In this document: positions 55,054 through 64,000 of the stretch, piece by piece
How the letters are laid out: each line of letters begins with the position of its first letter
How positions within the stretch are numbered: the first letter of the stretch is position 1
Assembly (NCBI GenBank): GCA_963711095.1
Contig: CAVQCX010000007.1
Coordinates: forward strand, 62,001 to 126,000
Reading direction: 5' to 3'
DNA from: CAVQCX01 sp963711095
GTDB lineage: Bacteria > Pseudomonadota > Gammaproteobacteria > Chromatiales > Chromatiaceae
DNA: 64,000 nucleotides
Made by a program: the position numbers and the translations under genes
Notes under the pieces: model-generated
What the model was told of the DNA's origin: nothing
What the model saw: only the letters and a program-made list of their open reading frames with translations
The model's database searches: none

Positions 55054-58000
55054 TCAGTCGCCCTGCACCGTCCAGCCGATCACATATTCGCCAGCGCGGC
55101 GGGTGCTCACCCAGACCCCGTCCACCCGCAGACGCTCGCCGTCGATCCCCGAGAGCTTGAGACTGCGCGGCTTGCCGGCCAGACCTGTCCCCCGCAGCTT
55201 GCCGACCGACTCCTTGGCGACCCACAGCCGGGTCAGCCACTCGTCGCGCTCGGCGCCGGGCAAGAGTGCCAGCTCGGCCTCGGTGAAGGCACTGCCGATC
55301 AGGGCCGGGTCGCGGGGCGCGATCCGCTCCACGTCGACACCGACGTCGCGGCCTTCGGTCACCATGGCGACGCCGATCGCATCGGAATGGGCGATGGAGA
55401 TGCGCAGGTCCTGGCTGAATGGGCCGCTCACCCGGGGGCGCCCGCTGTCCTCGCTCTGCACCCTGATCTCGATCGGGAAGCGCGGGCTGTCTCCCCGATC
55501 CCACAGCCAGCGGCGCACCGCGTCCTTGGCAGCGATGCGTCCCAGCAGCCAGGAGCGCTGGGCACGCGGGTTCTTCGCCGAATAGCGCTGCATGTCTTCC
55601 CAGTCGAGCCAGCGGCGGGCGACAAAATAACGCGAGGAGGCGCTGCGCCAGGTCTCCCGGGCGATCAACAGGCCCTCCGGGGTCGGCTGGGCGAAGGTGT
55701 TGAATTCCGGCCACAGCATGGCCTTGCGCATCTGCGGATCGGACTCGAAGCGGCGGTCCTCCCAGCCCTCGATGCGCACCCAGACCCGCCCGTCGCGGTG
55801 CATGTCGATATCGAAGCGGCCCCAGAGGTCTGTGAACTCCAGGATGTGCACGTCGCACTTGAGCTCGGTGCCGGTCTGCGGGTGCGGTCCGTAGAACTGC
55901 ACCCGGTCGACCCGGAAGGGCAGGGCCTCCTGGTTCTCTGTGGCATGGCAGGCGCACCAGTAGCCGGCGATCTGGCCGGCGGCGTCCAGCAGCGAGCCCC
56001 GCGCCGGCAGGGCTTTGGCTACACCATGCAGCCCCTTCAAGCCCATGGGGCCCACATCGGTGACCGCGTGATAGCCGGGACCGTGGAACATCCAGCGATC
56101 GTCGTAGAACTGCTGCGCGCTTGCCCAGGGCCTGTCCTGCTCGCCGATGTCCAGGGGCTTGGGGGCCGGCGCCGGCGGGTAGCTCCTGGCCATCAGCACG
56201 CTGGCGTTGAAGTACTCGCCAATGCTTACGGCGACCTTGCCGTCGCCGTCTACCTCGGCCGTGATCTCGATGTCTTCGGGCGGGGTGACCTCGATCCAGC
56301 GGTTGGCGCGGATGCGCTCCAGACCTACCGGGATGAGCCCCGGAGCCAGCTCCCTGGCCGCTTCCATCACCAGATCAATGGACATGGTGAACGGCACGAC
56401 CGGAAAACGCTCGATGGGGTTGGGCCAACCAGCGGGCTGGCGGATGAAGCTGTGGTCGATCAGGAAGGGCATGTTCTCCAGCGAGAAGTGCCGGACCCGC
56501 CGAGCCTTGCGGGGACCGATCGGGGTCGCTGCCGCCGGGGAGGCGGGCCGGACCGCCGGTGGGCTGGCCAGCACTCGGGCAGATTGCGGCAAGGCCGCCG
56601 GGCGCGGCGAGCGCACCCGATTCCAGGCGTTGACCACGTCCCGGGACATGCTCAGCAGGTCCTGTTGCATCAGGGCCAGCTCTGCCAGCACGGGCTCGGA
56701 GCTGTCCACCGGTAGCTCGGCGACCAAGGCGGGCGGCGCGACTGCTGCGGGCCGCTCGATGGCATGCTCGAAATGGACCGGTCGGGTACTCAGCTCCAGG
56801 GCGATCGGGCGAGCGCCGACCGTGGCCGCCTTAGGCTCCATGCCGAGGCGCTGCAGGCGCACCGGATAGCCTTCGCACCAGAGCTCGGCGAGCAGCCGGC
56901 GCAGCTGCTCGAGCCCGGCGCGGTTCTCGGCGTTAGCGGTGATCGCGGCGTAGGGCCGGCCGCGCAGGCTGTCCTCGACGAAGCCCATCAGGCGGCCGGT
57001 GCCGAGCTGGATGAACACCCGCACCCCTTCCTCGTACAGCCGCTCGATCAGCTCCCGGAAGCGCACCGGCTTGAGCAGGTGATCGATCCAGAGCTGGCGC
57101 ACCTCGTCGGGGTCCGAGGGGTAGGGCGAGACCCGGGTGGCGGACCACATGGGGGTCTCGGGGATACCCAGCGAGAACGAAGAGAAGGTGATCGCCAGCG
57201 GCTCCAGGTATTCCCGGAACAAAGGGGAGTGAAAGCCGGAGCGGAACGAGAGCTTTTCGGTCAGCACCCCTTCGGCCTTGAGCCGCTGCAGGGCGATGTC
57301 CATGCTCTGCTCGACGCCGCACAGGATGGACTGATGCGGGCAGTTGTCGTGAGAGACCGCAATGTCCTGCAGGTCCGCGATGGCGCGCCCGGCCTGCTCG
57401 ACACCGCAACCCACGGCCCCGAACAGCACGCCCGGGACCTCCAGGGACATCGCCGGCACGATCTCGTCGATGAAACGGTCCGCTTCCTCGGCGAGGCTCA
57501 GCCCCGATGCGAGCATCCCGGTCCACTCACCGATGCTGTGCCCGGCGATGGCGTCCGGTCGGACCCCGAGGTCTGCGAGCACGCCATGGAGCATCAGGCC
57601 CACCTCGACGATCCCGGCGCCGATCGTGACCAGGTCCCCCTGGGGATCGAGGTGGCGCGGCAGGGGCCGGTGGAAGTGGCGGGCCACGTCTTCCACGTGG
57701 GGGTTGAAACGTCCATCCACGCCCGGGAACAGGAATGCCACCTTGCCGCCGTGCTGGGCCAGGCCACCCGGCGAGTACCAGATGTCCTTGCGCCCGGACC
57801 AGCGTTTGCCGCGCTCGACCAGCTTTTGAGCCATCTCCCGACGCTCGGGCGTAGGGCTCTGAATCACCAGCCGGTGGCTGCCGCTGAGCTTGTCCGAATG
57901 CCCGCTTTCCAGCGCCTTGAGCAGGGCCTCGCGGCTGTCTGCTGCGAGGAACAGCATCTCGGGAGCCAGGGCCCGGGGCGGCGCGATCGGCTCCGGCGAG

Positions 58001-59388
58001 CCGCCAGGGGCGGCCTCGAGCACCACGTGGGAGTTGATGCCGCCGAAGCCGAAGGCATTCACCGCCGCGCGGCGCGGATGATCCGCGGGCGCCTCCCAGG
58101 GCTCAGCCTCCCGGATCGGCCGGAAGCCGCTTCGGGCCAGCAGCTCGTGGGGCTCCTCGCAATGCAGGGTCGGGGGCAGAAAGCCGTAATGCAGCGCCAG
58201 TGCGGTCTTGATCAGGCTGGCCGCACCCGAGGCGGGCATGGTGTGGCCGATCATGGACTTGACCGAGCCGATGCCCGGGGCGTGCTTTACTGCGGCACCG
58301 AATACCTGGGCCAGCGTGGTCAGCTCGGCGCGGTCGCCGGTCGGGGTGCCGGTGCCATGGGCCTCCAGCAGGCCGATGCTGGCGGGGTCCAGCCCGGCCG
58401 CCTGCCAGGCGCGCTTGACCGCCAGGATCTGGCCTTCGGAGCGCGGGTCCATCAGGCTGCGCTCGCGTCCGTCGCTGGACAGGCCGCAGCCCTTGACGAC
58501 CGCGTAGATCCGGTCGTCATCGCGCAGGGCGTCGGCCAGGCGTTTCAGCACCAGGATGCCGGCGCCCTCGCCGATCAGCAGCCCGTCGGCCCGGCGGTCC
58601 AGCGGACGGATCTGCTGGCTGCGGCTGATGGCGCCGAGCTGGGTGAAGACATTCCAGAAGCTCAGGTCGTCGCACAGATGCATGCCACCGGCGATGACCA
58701 GATCGGCGCGCTCGGACTCGAGCTCCCGGGAGGCCTGATCCACGGCGATCAACGAGCTCGCGCAGGCCGCGTCGATGGTGTAAGCGGGCCCTTGGAAGTC
58801 GAAGCGGTTGGCGATCCGCGAAGCCGCGATGTTGGGCACCAGCCCGATCGCCGTGTCCGGGCCGTAGTGGCCGATCTTGGAGAGGAACTCCTTCTTGATC
58901 GCAGCGAGCTGCCCGGGCGAGACCCCCGGCACCAGGTCGCTGACCGCCTGGACCAGCTGCTGAGCGGTGGCGAAGTGCTGGGTGGCGCGCGCGCCGCGTA
59001 CGCCGATGTAACCGCCGCGGCCCAGGATCACCGCGGTACGCTCCCGGGGCACATCCGTGTCCATCCCGGCGTCCTTCAGCGCCCGGTTGACCAGGTCCAG
59101 AGCGAGCATCTGGTCGGGCTCCGAGCCCTCCGCCGCGACCGGCATGATCCCGTACGGCAGGGGGTCGAACAGCAGCTGATCGCCGATGAAGCCGCCGCGC
59201 CGGCAATAGAAACGATCGATCTCCGAGGAGCTCGGATCGAAGAACACCGGGTCCCAGCGCTTGGGCGGGACCTCGGTGATCGCGTCCGTGCCACGCTGCA
59301 GGTTGGCGTGGTAGGCCTGGAGATCGGGCGCGCCCGGGAAGGTGCACGCCATCCCAACGATCGCGATCCCGGTCGGTTGCCGTTTCAT
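55054..59388 (-). CDS. Pfa-like synthase: KS-AT-DH-PPTase
   Basis: 1444 residues. The KS (1-460) has the full triad Cys209 (DAACASS), His344 (EAHGTGT) and His382 (IGHTMPASG). The AT (about 545-860) has the nucleophile Ser618 in AGHSIGEW. A hot-dog dehydratase-type region (about 1000-1200) contains RHFSLENMPFLIDHSFIRQP and GPGYHAVTDV. The C-terminal 200 residues are a 4'-phosphopantetheinyl transferase with VGVDVERIAP and WVAKESVGKLRGTG. Fusion of a PPTase to KS-AT-DH is like secondary-lipid (Pfa-like) synthases rather than modular type I PKS. It lies 64 nt downstream of the KS-AT-ACP-KR gene, in one operon. Confidence 0.9.
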   Translation of the reverse strand: MKRQPTGIAIVGMACTFPGAPDLQAYHANLQRGTDAITEVPPKRWDPVFFDPSSSEIDRFYCRRGGFIGDQLLFDPLPYGIMPVAAEGSEPDQMLALDLVNRALKDAGMDTDVPRERTAVILGRGGYIGVRGARATQHFATAQQLVQAVSDLVPGVSPGQLAAIKKEFLSKIGHYGPDTAIGLVPNIAASRIANRFDFQGPAYTIDAACASSLIAVDQASRELESERADLVIAGGMHLCDDLSFWNVFTQLGAISRSQQIRPLDRRADGLLIGEGAGILVLKRLADALRDDDRIYAVVKGCGLSSDGRERSLMDPRSEGQILAVKRAWQAAGLDPASIGLLEAHGTGTPTGDRAELTTLAQVFGAAVKHAPGIGSVKSMIGHTMPASGAASLIKTALALHYGFLPPTLHCEEPHELLARSGFRPIREAEPWEAPADHPRRAAVNAFGFGGINSHVVLEAAPGGSPEPIAPPRALAPEMLFLAADSREALLKALESGHSDKLSGSHRLVIQSPTPERREMAQKLVERGKRWSGRKDIWYSPGGLAQHGGKVAFLFPGVDGRFNPHVEDVARHFHRPLPRHLDPQGDLVTIGAGIVEVGLMLHGVLADLGVRPDAIAGHSIGEWTGMLASGLSLAEEADRFIDEIVPAMSLEVPGVLFGAVGCGVEQAGRAIADLQDIAVSHDNCPHQSILCGVEQSMDIALQRLKAEGVLTEKLSFRSGFHSPLFREYLEPLAITFSSFSLGIPETPMWSATRVSPYPSDPDEVRQLWIDHLLKPVRFRELIERLYEEGVRVFIQLGTGRLMGFVEDSLRGRPYAAITANAENRAGLEQLRRLLAELWCEGYPVRLQRLGMEPKAATVGARPIALELSTRPVHFEHAIERPAAVAPPALVAELPVDSSEPVLAELALMQQDLLSMSRDVVNAWNRVRSPRPAALPQSARVLASPPAVRPASPAAATPIGPRKARRVRHFSLENMPFLIDHSFIRQPAGWPNPIERFPVVPFTMSIDLVMEAARELAPGLIPVGLERIRANRWIEVTPPEDIEITAEVDGDGKVAVSIGEYFNASVLMARSYPPAPAPKPLDIGEQDRPWASAQQFYDDRWMFHGPGYHAVTDVGPMGLKGLHGVAKALPARGSLLDAAGQIAGYWCACHATENQEALPFRVDRVQFYGPHPQTGTELKCDVHILEFTDLWGRFDIDMHRDGRVWVRIEGWEDRRFESDPQMRKAMLWPEFNTFAQPTPEGLLIARETWRSASSRYFVARRWLDWEDMQRYSAKNPRAQRSWLLGRIAAKDAVRRWLWDRGDSPRFPIEIRVQSEDSGRPRVSGPFSQDLRISIAHSDAIGVAMVTEGRDVGVDVERIAPRDPALIGSAFTEAELALLPGAERDEWLTRLWVAKESVGKLRGTGLAGKPRSLKLSGIDGERLRVDGVWVSTRRAGEYVIGWTVQGD

Positions 59389-59452
59389 AGGCGCTGGCCT
59401 GGGCCGCTCACGGCACGCGTTGCCAAGATGCCCGCCGGTGCGCTGGGGGGCA

Positions 59453-62400
59453 TCAGGCCATGACCGATGGCTCGGCAGCCATCAGTATGACCTGGGCATC
59501 GCTGGCAGGGCCGCTCTGAAGCTCTTGGAACAGCCGTTGGATTCCCTCGTCGACCGGGATCAGACCGACGCCCTGGCGCGCGTATGCGCGGGCCAGCTGA
59601 TCGGACACCATGCCGGTGGAGGCCCAGGGGCCCCAGTCGATGGACACCACCCGCCCCGGGATGCGCTTGTGCAGCTCAAGGGCCAGCTTGTCGAGTAGAT
59701 CGCCGGCCGCCGCATAGTCGGTCTGGCCGCGGTTGCCGAAGGCCCCGGACACGCTGGAGAAGAAGACGACAAACTTGACGTCCTCCCTGAGCTTGGCCGC
59801 CAGGCTGCGGGCCGCCTGGACCTTGGTGTCGAACACCCGGTCGAAGGAATCCCGCGGCTTGTCGAGGATCAGCTTGTCCTCGATCACGCCGGCGCCGTGG
59901 ATCACCCCGTCGATCCGCCCGTGGCGTGCGTAGAGATCGTCGATGAGCTGCTCGAAAGCGACCGCGTCACGCACATCCAGGGAGTGGTATTCCAGCTCCG
60001 AGCCGGCTTCGCGCACCGCCGCCAGGGTGTTGCGCACGTCGCGCGCCGCCATCACCCGGAGGCACTCTGCCTCGATATCGCGGGGGCTCTTCAGCTTGCC
60101 CTGGGTGATCAGGATCTGGCGCAGCACGGCCATGTCGGTGGCCGGCGCGTACACCGGCTCCTCGGGACCCGGCAGCGGCGAGCGGCCCACCAGGGCCAGC
60201 TTGCAGGCGGCGCGCCGGGCGAGCTCGATGGCGGCGCCGGCGGTGATCCCGCGCGCCCCGCCGGTGATCAGTACCAGGGAGTCCGGACCCAGATCGAGCT
60301 CGGCTGTCGCGGCCCCATCGATGTTGGCCTGCACGGTGCGCAGGGCGAATCGCTCACCGCCCGCATAACCGACTTCGACCCGCTCGTCCTGCGCCGTCAG
60401 CTCGTTGAAGACCGCCAGCGCGACCTTCTTGGGGCTCTCCCCAAGGCTGACGTCGATGACCCGCACGCGCAGCTCGGGCTTTTCCTTGGCCAGGCTCTTC
60501 AGCAGGCCCGCGATGCCGCCACTGGCGGTCGGGAAGGGGCTGTCGCCGTAGCGTCCGAAGCGTCCGCCCAGGCCGGTCAGCCCATAGATCCATTGGGCGC
60601 CGTTGAGCACCGCCTGGCGGGCGAGGTCGAACAACTCCTTGGCCGGATAGATGCCGTTGGGGTCGCGTAGCGCGCCCAGATAGACCACGCCGTCCACCTC
60701 GCCGACCGCGCCACCGTGGTGCAGCAGCTCGACGGTGGCGCCCTGCTTCTTGAGCAGGACGCCGAGCTGCTTGCCGATGGCGCTGTCCGCATCGGACAGC
60801 GCGAATTTCTTGCCGGCCAGCATCTCGGGTCGGGTCCGGGCCTGCTCGATGGGCGTCACCTGGGGGACAAAGCGGCGCACGGGCGGGCCGACGCGCGCAG
60901 CCGGCGCCTGGGGGGACGCCGGTGCAGGGCTCGTAGCCTGTCCCGTTTGCTGATCGCCGATCCAGTCGATGATCTCGCGCAGGGTTTTCTTGGCGGCGAG
61001 CTGCTCGATGATGTAGTCGCGGTCGGCCCCGGCGGACTCGTCCAGGCCGATCTGCCCGGCAAGCGCACCCAGGATCTCCACGCGCTTGATGGAATCGATG
61101 CTCAGCTCGGCCTCCAGGTCCAGATCCAGCCCGAGCATGTCCTGGGGGTAACCGGTCTTGTCGCTGACGATGCTGAGCAACGCCACCTGGATGTCGGTCG
61201 AGGTCAGGGTCGTCGGCGCCTGAGTGGGTGCGACGGACGCGGCGGGTGGCACCACCGCGGGGGCGGCGGGTAGCGAGACCGCGGGGGCCGCGGCAGGCGC
61301 AGCGATCGCTTGTGCCGGCGGCTGCTCGTCGGCCTGCTGCTTCAGCCAGTCGATGATCTCGCGCAGGGTCTTCTTGGCCGCGAGCTGTTCGATGATGTAG
61401 TCGCGGTCGGCCCCGGCGGTCTCGTCGAGGCCGATCTGTCCGGCGAGCGCGCCGAGGATCTCCACGCGCTTGATGGAGTCGATGCTGAGCTCGGCCTCCA
61501 GGTCCAGGTCCAGCCCGAGCATCTCCTGGGGATAGCCGGTCTTGTCGCTGACGATGGCGAGCAGCGCAGCCGGGATGTCGACGGAGACCGCCGCCGGGGT
61601 TGCTGCAACCGCAGGGACCGGAGCCGCGGCTGCCGCGATGGTCGCAGGGACGACCAGGTCGGGGGCGTTGGTCTCCTGCTCCTTCATCCAGTCGATGATC
61701 TCACGCAGGGTCTTCTTGGCCGCGAGCTGCTCGATGATGTAGTCGCGGTCGGCCCCGGCGGTCTCGTCGAGGCCGATCTGTCCGGCGAGCGCGCCGAGGA
61801 TCTCCACGCGCTTGATGGAGTCGATGCTGAGCTCAGCCTCCAGGTCCAGATCGAGCCCGAGCATCTCCTCGGGATAGCCGGTCTTGTCGCTGACGATGGC
61901 GAGCAATGCGGCCTGGATGTCGACCCGCGGTGCCGCCGCGACCGGTGCCGTGCGCTGGCTCGCCGGCGCGGCTGCTGGGGCCTCTGCTGGGGTCGCCGGC
62001 CGGGGACGCTGATCGGCCAGCGCCGGGTGGGCTGGCTCGATGAGGCGGATCGAGGGGCTCGCCTCGGCGCCCAGCAGGCCGAGCATCACGTCGCGCTGGG
62101 CGACGGCCAGCTCGCGCAGGTTGCGCAGGTACTCCACCACCGTCGCCTCGCGCTGGTCGAGCGCCGCGGCGGGCAAGACCGGGGCCTGCTGGCCGGGGCT
62201 GATGACCGGGTGGGGCGTGGGGCGCAAGCGGTTCTTGGGCGGATCGCCGTACACCGGCCGGGCCAGCCAGCCGTTGATCTTCCAGGCGGTGCGCGATGGC
62301 GCGAGCTTCTGGGGATGATGCAGGTCGAGCTGTCGGGCGTCGCGCCCGGCGAACAGGAAGCGGGCATCGACGTCGACGCCAAGCATCGCCAGGCGTCCGA

Positions 62401-64000
62401 GAGCCACCAGCAGGTCATGAATCTCCGAGCCCTGGCCGCTGTCACAGGCGATCGTGACATGCTCCCGATTGCCGAGGATGCGCCCGACCAGGCCGGTCAG
62501 CACGCGCCCGGGGCCGGCCTCGACGAAGATGCGTGCCCCCGCGGCGTACATGGCCTCGATCTCTTTCGAGAAGTACACCGGTTTGGCGACATGCTCGGCG
62601 AGCCGGTCGCGAATCGCCGGGGCGGTGACGGGGTAGGGCTCGGCGGTGGTGTTGGACCATACCGGCAACGCCAGGTCTGCGATGGGCAGGTGCTCCAGGT
62701 GAGCGCGCAGACGCTGGGATGCCCCCGCCACCAACGGGCTGTGGAAGGCGGCCGCCACGGGTATGAGGCGGGCGGAAACGCCGGCCTTGTCGAGCCTCTT
62801 CAGCGCCTCGTCCAGGGCCTCCTGGGGACCGGAGATCACGGTCTGGTCGGGGGCGTTGTGATTGGCCGCGACCACGCCCTTGATGCCCTTGAGGGCCGCC
62901 TCGACGGTGGCGGCGTCAGCGGCCACGGCCGCCATGCCGCTGCTGGTGCCCTCCGCGGCCTCCAAGATCGCGTCGGCGCGCTCCAGGCTCAGCTCCAGAA
63001 GCTCGGACTCTCCGAAGGCACCGGCCAGACACAGGGCCACCAGCTCGCCGTAGCTGTGTCCGGCGGCCATGTCGGCGCGGACACCGGCCTTGCCGAGTAG
63101 GTCGGCCATGGCGAGGCCCGCCATACCAAGGGTGGGCTGGGCCACCCGGGTGTCGGTGATGGCGGCGTTCTGAGCGGCACGCTGTTGCTCGCTCCAGGGG
63201 GTCGGCGGGAACAGCGCGTCCCGCCAGGGTAGCCCCAGCTCCAGCAGGCGGCGCAGATGGGGGAAGGCGAGAAAGATCTCGCGCAGCATGTTGGGCCGCT
63301 GGGAGCCTTGCCCCGGGAACAGGAAAGCGATCTTGCCCTCGAGCTTGTGCGGGAACAGCACGTCCTTGCCGTCGGCACGGCCTACCAGGGCGGCCTGGAG
63401 TGCGGTGCGCAGCTCCTCGGGGGTCCCGGCAACCAGGGCCAGCTGTGCAGGGCCCTGGCCGTGCAGGGAAACGCTCGCCGCCAGGTCGCGCAGGTGTACC
63501 GGTACGCCGGCCTCGAGCACGCCGAGCAGCGCACGCGCGTGCTCCAGGGCCGCGCCGCGGTCGGCGGCGCGGAACAAGAACAGCTCGAACGGCCAGTGCG
63601 AGAAACCGTGCTCCGGGGCGTCAGCGTCGTCGTAGCTGGCGAGCACCGTGTGGAAATTCGAGCCGCCGAAGCCGAATGCGCTGACCCCGGCGTAGGTGCC
63701 CGTGTCCACCCAGGGACGGGCCTTGCCCGACAGCACGAAGGGGCTGGTCTGGGGATCGTAGGCGGGATTGGGCTGGTCTATGTTGATGCTCGGGGGCAGC
63801 ACCCGGTGATACAGCGCCTTGGCGACCTTGATCACGCTGGCGAGACCGGCGGCGCATTTGGTATGGCCGATCTGGGATTTGACCGAGCTCAGGCCGCAGC
63901 GGCCCACCCCGGCACCGGCGGCAAGGAAGGTGTCGGTCAGGGTCCCGAGCTCGGTGCGGTCGCCCACCACCGTCCCGGTGCCGTGGGCTTCGACCAGTCC
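59453..64000 (-). CDS. Pfa-like synthase: KS(partial)-AT-ACP-ACP-ACP-KR, cut by window edge
   Basis: 1515 residues are visible; the gene continues past the right edge with most of the KS outside. At the edge the KS shows EAHGTGT, then IGHTKCAAGLASVIKVA and the NFHTVL block. The AT has AGHSYGELVALCLAG. Three tandem ACPs each have LDLDLEAELSIDSIKRVEIL, the DSIK site typical of PfaA ACPs. The C-terminal KR has LVLITGGARGITAGAAIELA and the catalytic Tyr in GNRGQTDYAAAGDLLDKLAL. The order KS-AT-ACPn-KR is that of PfaA, but with three ACPs. No DH or ER domain is in the visible part. Confidence 0.92.
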   Translation of the reverse strand, partial: GLVEAHGTGTVVGDRTELGTLTDTFLAAGAGVGRCGLSSVKSQIGHTKCAAGLASVIKVAKALYHRVLPPSINIDQPNPAYDPQTSPFVLSGKARPWVDTGTYAGVSAFGFGGSNFHTVLASYDDADAPEHGFSHWPFELFLFRAADRGAALEHARALLGVLEAGVPVHLRDLAASVSLHGQGPAQLALVAGTPEELRTALQAALVGRADGKDVLFPHKLEGKIAFLFPGQGSQRPNMLREIFLAFPHLRRLLELGLPWRDALFPPTPWSEQQRAAQNAAITDTRVAQPTLGMAGLAMADLLGKAGVRADMAAGHSYGELVALCLAGAFGESELLELSLERADAILEAAEGTSSGMAAVAADAATVEAALKGIKGVVAANHNAPDQTVISGPQEALDEALKRLDKAGVSARLIPVAAAFHSPLVAGASQRLRAHLEHLPIADLALPVWSNTTAEPYPVTAPAIRDRLAEHVAKPVYFSKEIEAMYAAGARIFVEAGPGRVLTGLVGRILGNREHVTIACDSGQGSEIHDLLVALGRLAMLGVDVDARFLFAGRDARQLDLHHPQKLAPSRTAWKINGWLARPVYGDPPKNRLRPTPHPVISPGQQAPVLPAAALDQREATVVEYLRNLRELAVAQRDVMLGLLGAEASPSIRLIEPAHPALADQRPRPATPAEAPAAAPASQRTAPVAAAPRVDIQAALLAIVSDKTGYPEEMLGLDLDLEAELSIDSIKRVEILGALAGQIGLDETAGADRDYIIEQLAAKKTLREIIDWMKEQETNAPDLVVPATIAAAAAPVPAVAATPAAVSVDIPAALLAIVSDKTGYPQEMLGLDLDLEAELSIDSIKRVEILGALAGQIGLDETAGADRDYIIEQLAAKKTLREIIDWLKQQADEQPPAQAIAAPAAAPAVSLPAAPAVVPPAASVAPTQAPTTLTSTDIQVALLSIVSDKTGYPQDMLGLDLDLEAELSIDSIKRVEILGALAGQIGLDESAGADRDYIIEQLAAKKTLREIIDWIGDQQTGQATSPAPASPQAPAARVGPPVRRFVPQVTPIEQARTRPEMLAGKKFALSDADSAIGKQLGVLLKKQGATVELLHHGGAVGEVDGVVYLGALRDPNGIYPAKELFDLARQAVLNGAQWIYGLTGLGGRFGRYGDSPFPTASGGIAGLLKSLAKEKPELRVRVIDVSLGESPKKVALAVFNELTAQDERVEVGYAGGERFALRTVQANIDGAATAELDLGPDSLVLITGGARGITAGAAIELARRAACKLALVGRSPLPGPEEPVYAPATDMAVLRQILITQGKLKSPRDIEAECLRVMAARDVRNTLAAVREAGSELEYHSLDVRDAVAFEQLIDDLYARHGRIDGVIHGAGVIEDKLILDKPRDSFDRVFDTKVQAARSLAAKLREDVKFVVFFSSVSGAFGNRGQTDYAAAGDLLDKLALELHKRIPGRVVSIDWGPWASTGMVSDQLARAYARQGVGLIPVDEGIQRLFQELQSGPASDAQVILMAAEPSVMA
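60955..61924 (-). repeat. Three near-identical ACP coding repeats
   Basis: ACP units of about 240 bp at roughly 61684-61924, 61339-61581 and 60955-61200, separated by Ala/Pro linkers of about 100-140 bp. Nearly all residues from AIVSDKTGYP to KKTLREIIDW are shared, and the DNA is also highly similar, indicating recent duplication or gene conversion. Confidence 0.85.

Noticed and set aside
56764..59463. 899-codon plus-strand frame over the KS-AT-DH-PPTase gene
   Set aside because: Complement of a gene with complete catalytic triads; a shadow typical of about 70% GC.
60955..61924. Possible CRISPR or simple DNA repeat array
   Set aside because: The periodic similarity is three coding ACP domains, not short repeats with spacers.

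Overview
The window is about 64 kb of high-GC DNA with gammaproteobacterial gene content: a suf Fe-S operon, an hlyD-rbbA-yhhJ efflux operon, an NfeD/SPFH pair and an OmpA-type lipoprotein. The style (GC-rich, many GTG starts, 237-bp terminal-inverted-repeat elements) fits a Chromatiales-like organism. That placement is inference; no rRNA or other marker gene is present. No rRNA, tRNA, CRISPR array or phage was recognised.

Layout. 0.2-8 kb: an NYN-rhodanese-SDR operon, a frameshifted small protein gene, two lipoprotein genes, a METTL25-like methyltransferase gene and a secreted protein gene. 8-11.2 kb: a truncated polyamine-binding-protein gene facing a complete polar amino acid ABC transporter operon. 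11.2-13.6 kb: debris of a symporter and a transposase, then small conserved genes and a mobile element. 13.7-18.7 kb: hlyD-rbbA-yhhJ, with frameshifts in hlyD and rbbA and a small mobile element inserted exactly at the hlyD start codon. 19-22.7 kb: two tandem PilZ-like paralogues, one frameshifted. 23-29.3 kb: sufB-sufC-sufD-sufT-nhaA-sufA-sufE behind an IscR-like site. No cysteine desulfurase gene is present and a sodium/proton antiporter gene lies inside the operon. 29.4-34.6 kb: a sulfotransferase, a TatD nuclease, a frameshifted NfeD protease, a slipin and a DUF6164 protein.

From 34.7 kb to the right edge the window looks like one specialised locus. It encodes a PapA/condensation-type acyltransferase, two more sulfotransferases, two GT1 glycosyltransferases, three alpha/beta hydrolases, a free ACP and two large Pfa-like synthases: KS-AT-DH-PPTase, and KS-AT-ACP-ACP-ACP-KR, the latter cut by the window edge. 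The block from 50.8 kb to the edge is a tightly packed minus-strand operon. The likely product is a glycosylated and/or sulfated, acylated polyketide-type lipid made by a 'secondary lipid' (Pfa-like) synthase.

Inside this locus lie three paralogous secreted proteins (604, 1322 and 1229 residues) of a family I do not recognise. They share a propeller-like N-terminal region, two carry extra cysteine-paired Ig-like modules at the C-terminus, and all three have the same extended -10 promoter. A fourth, orphan C-terminal module with its own terminator is left between two of them. The lipid locus together with this modular secreted family is the best candidate here for an undescribed system.

Five genes each need a single 1-nt shift to read through. 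Either the sequence has indel errors in GC-rich runs or several genes are decaying.
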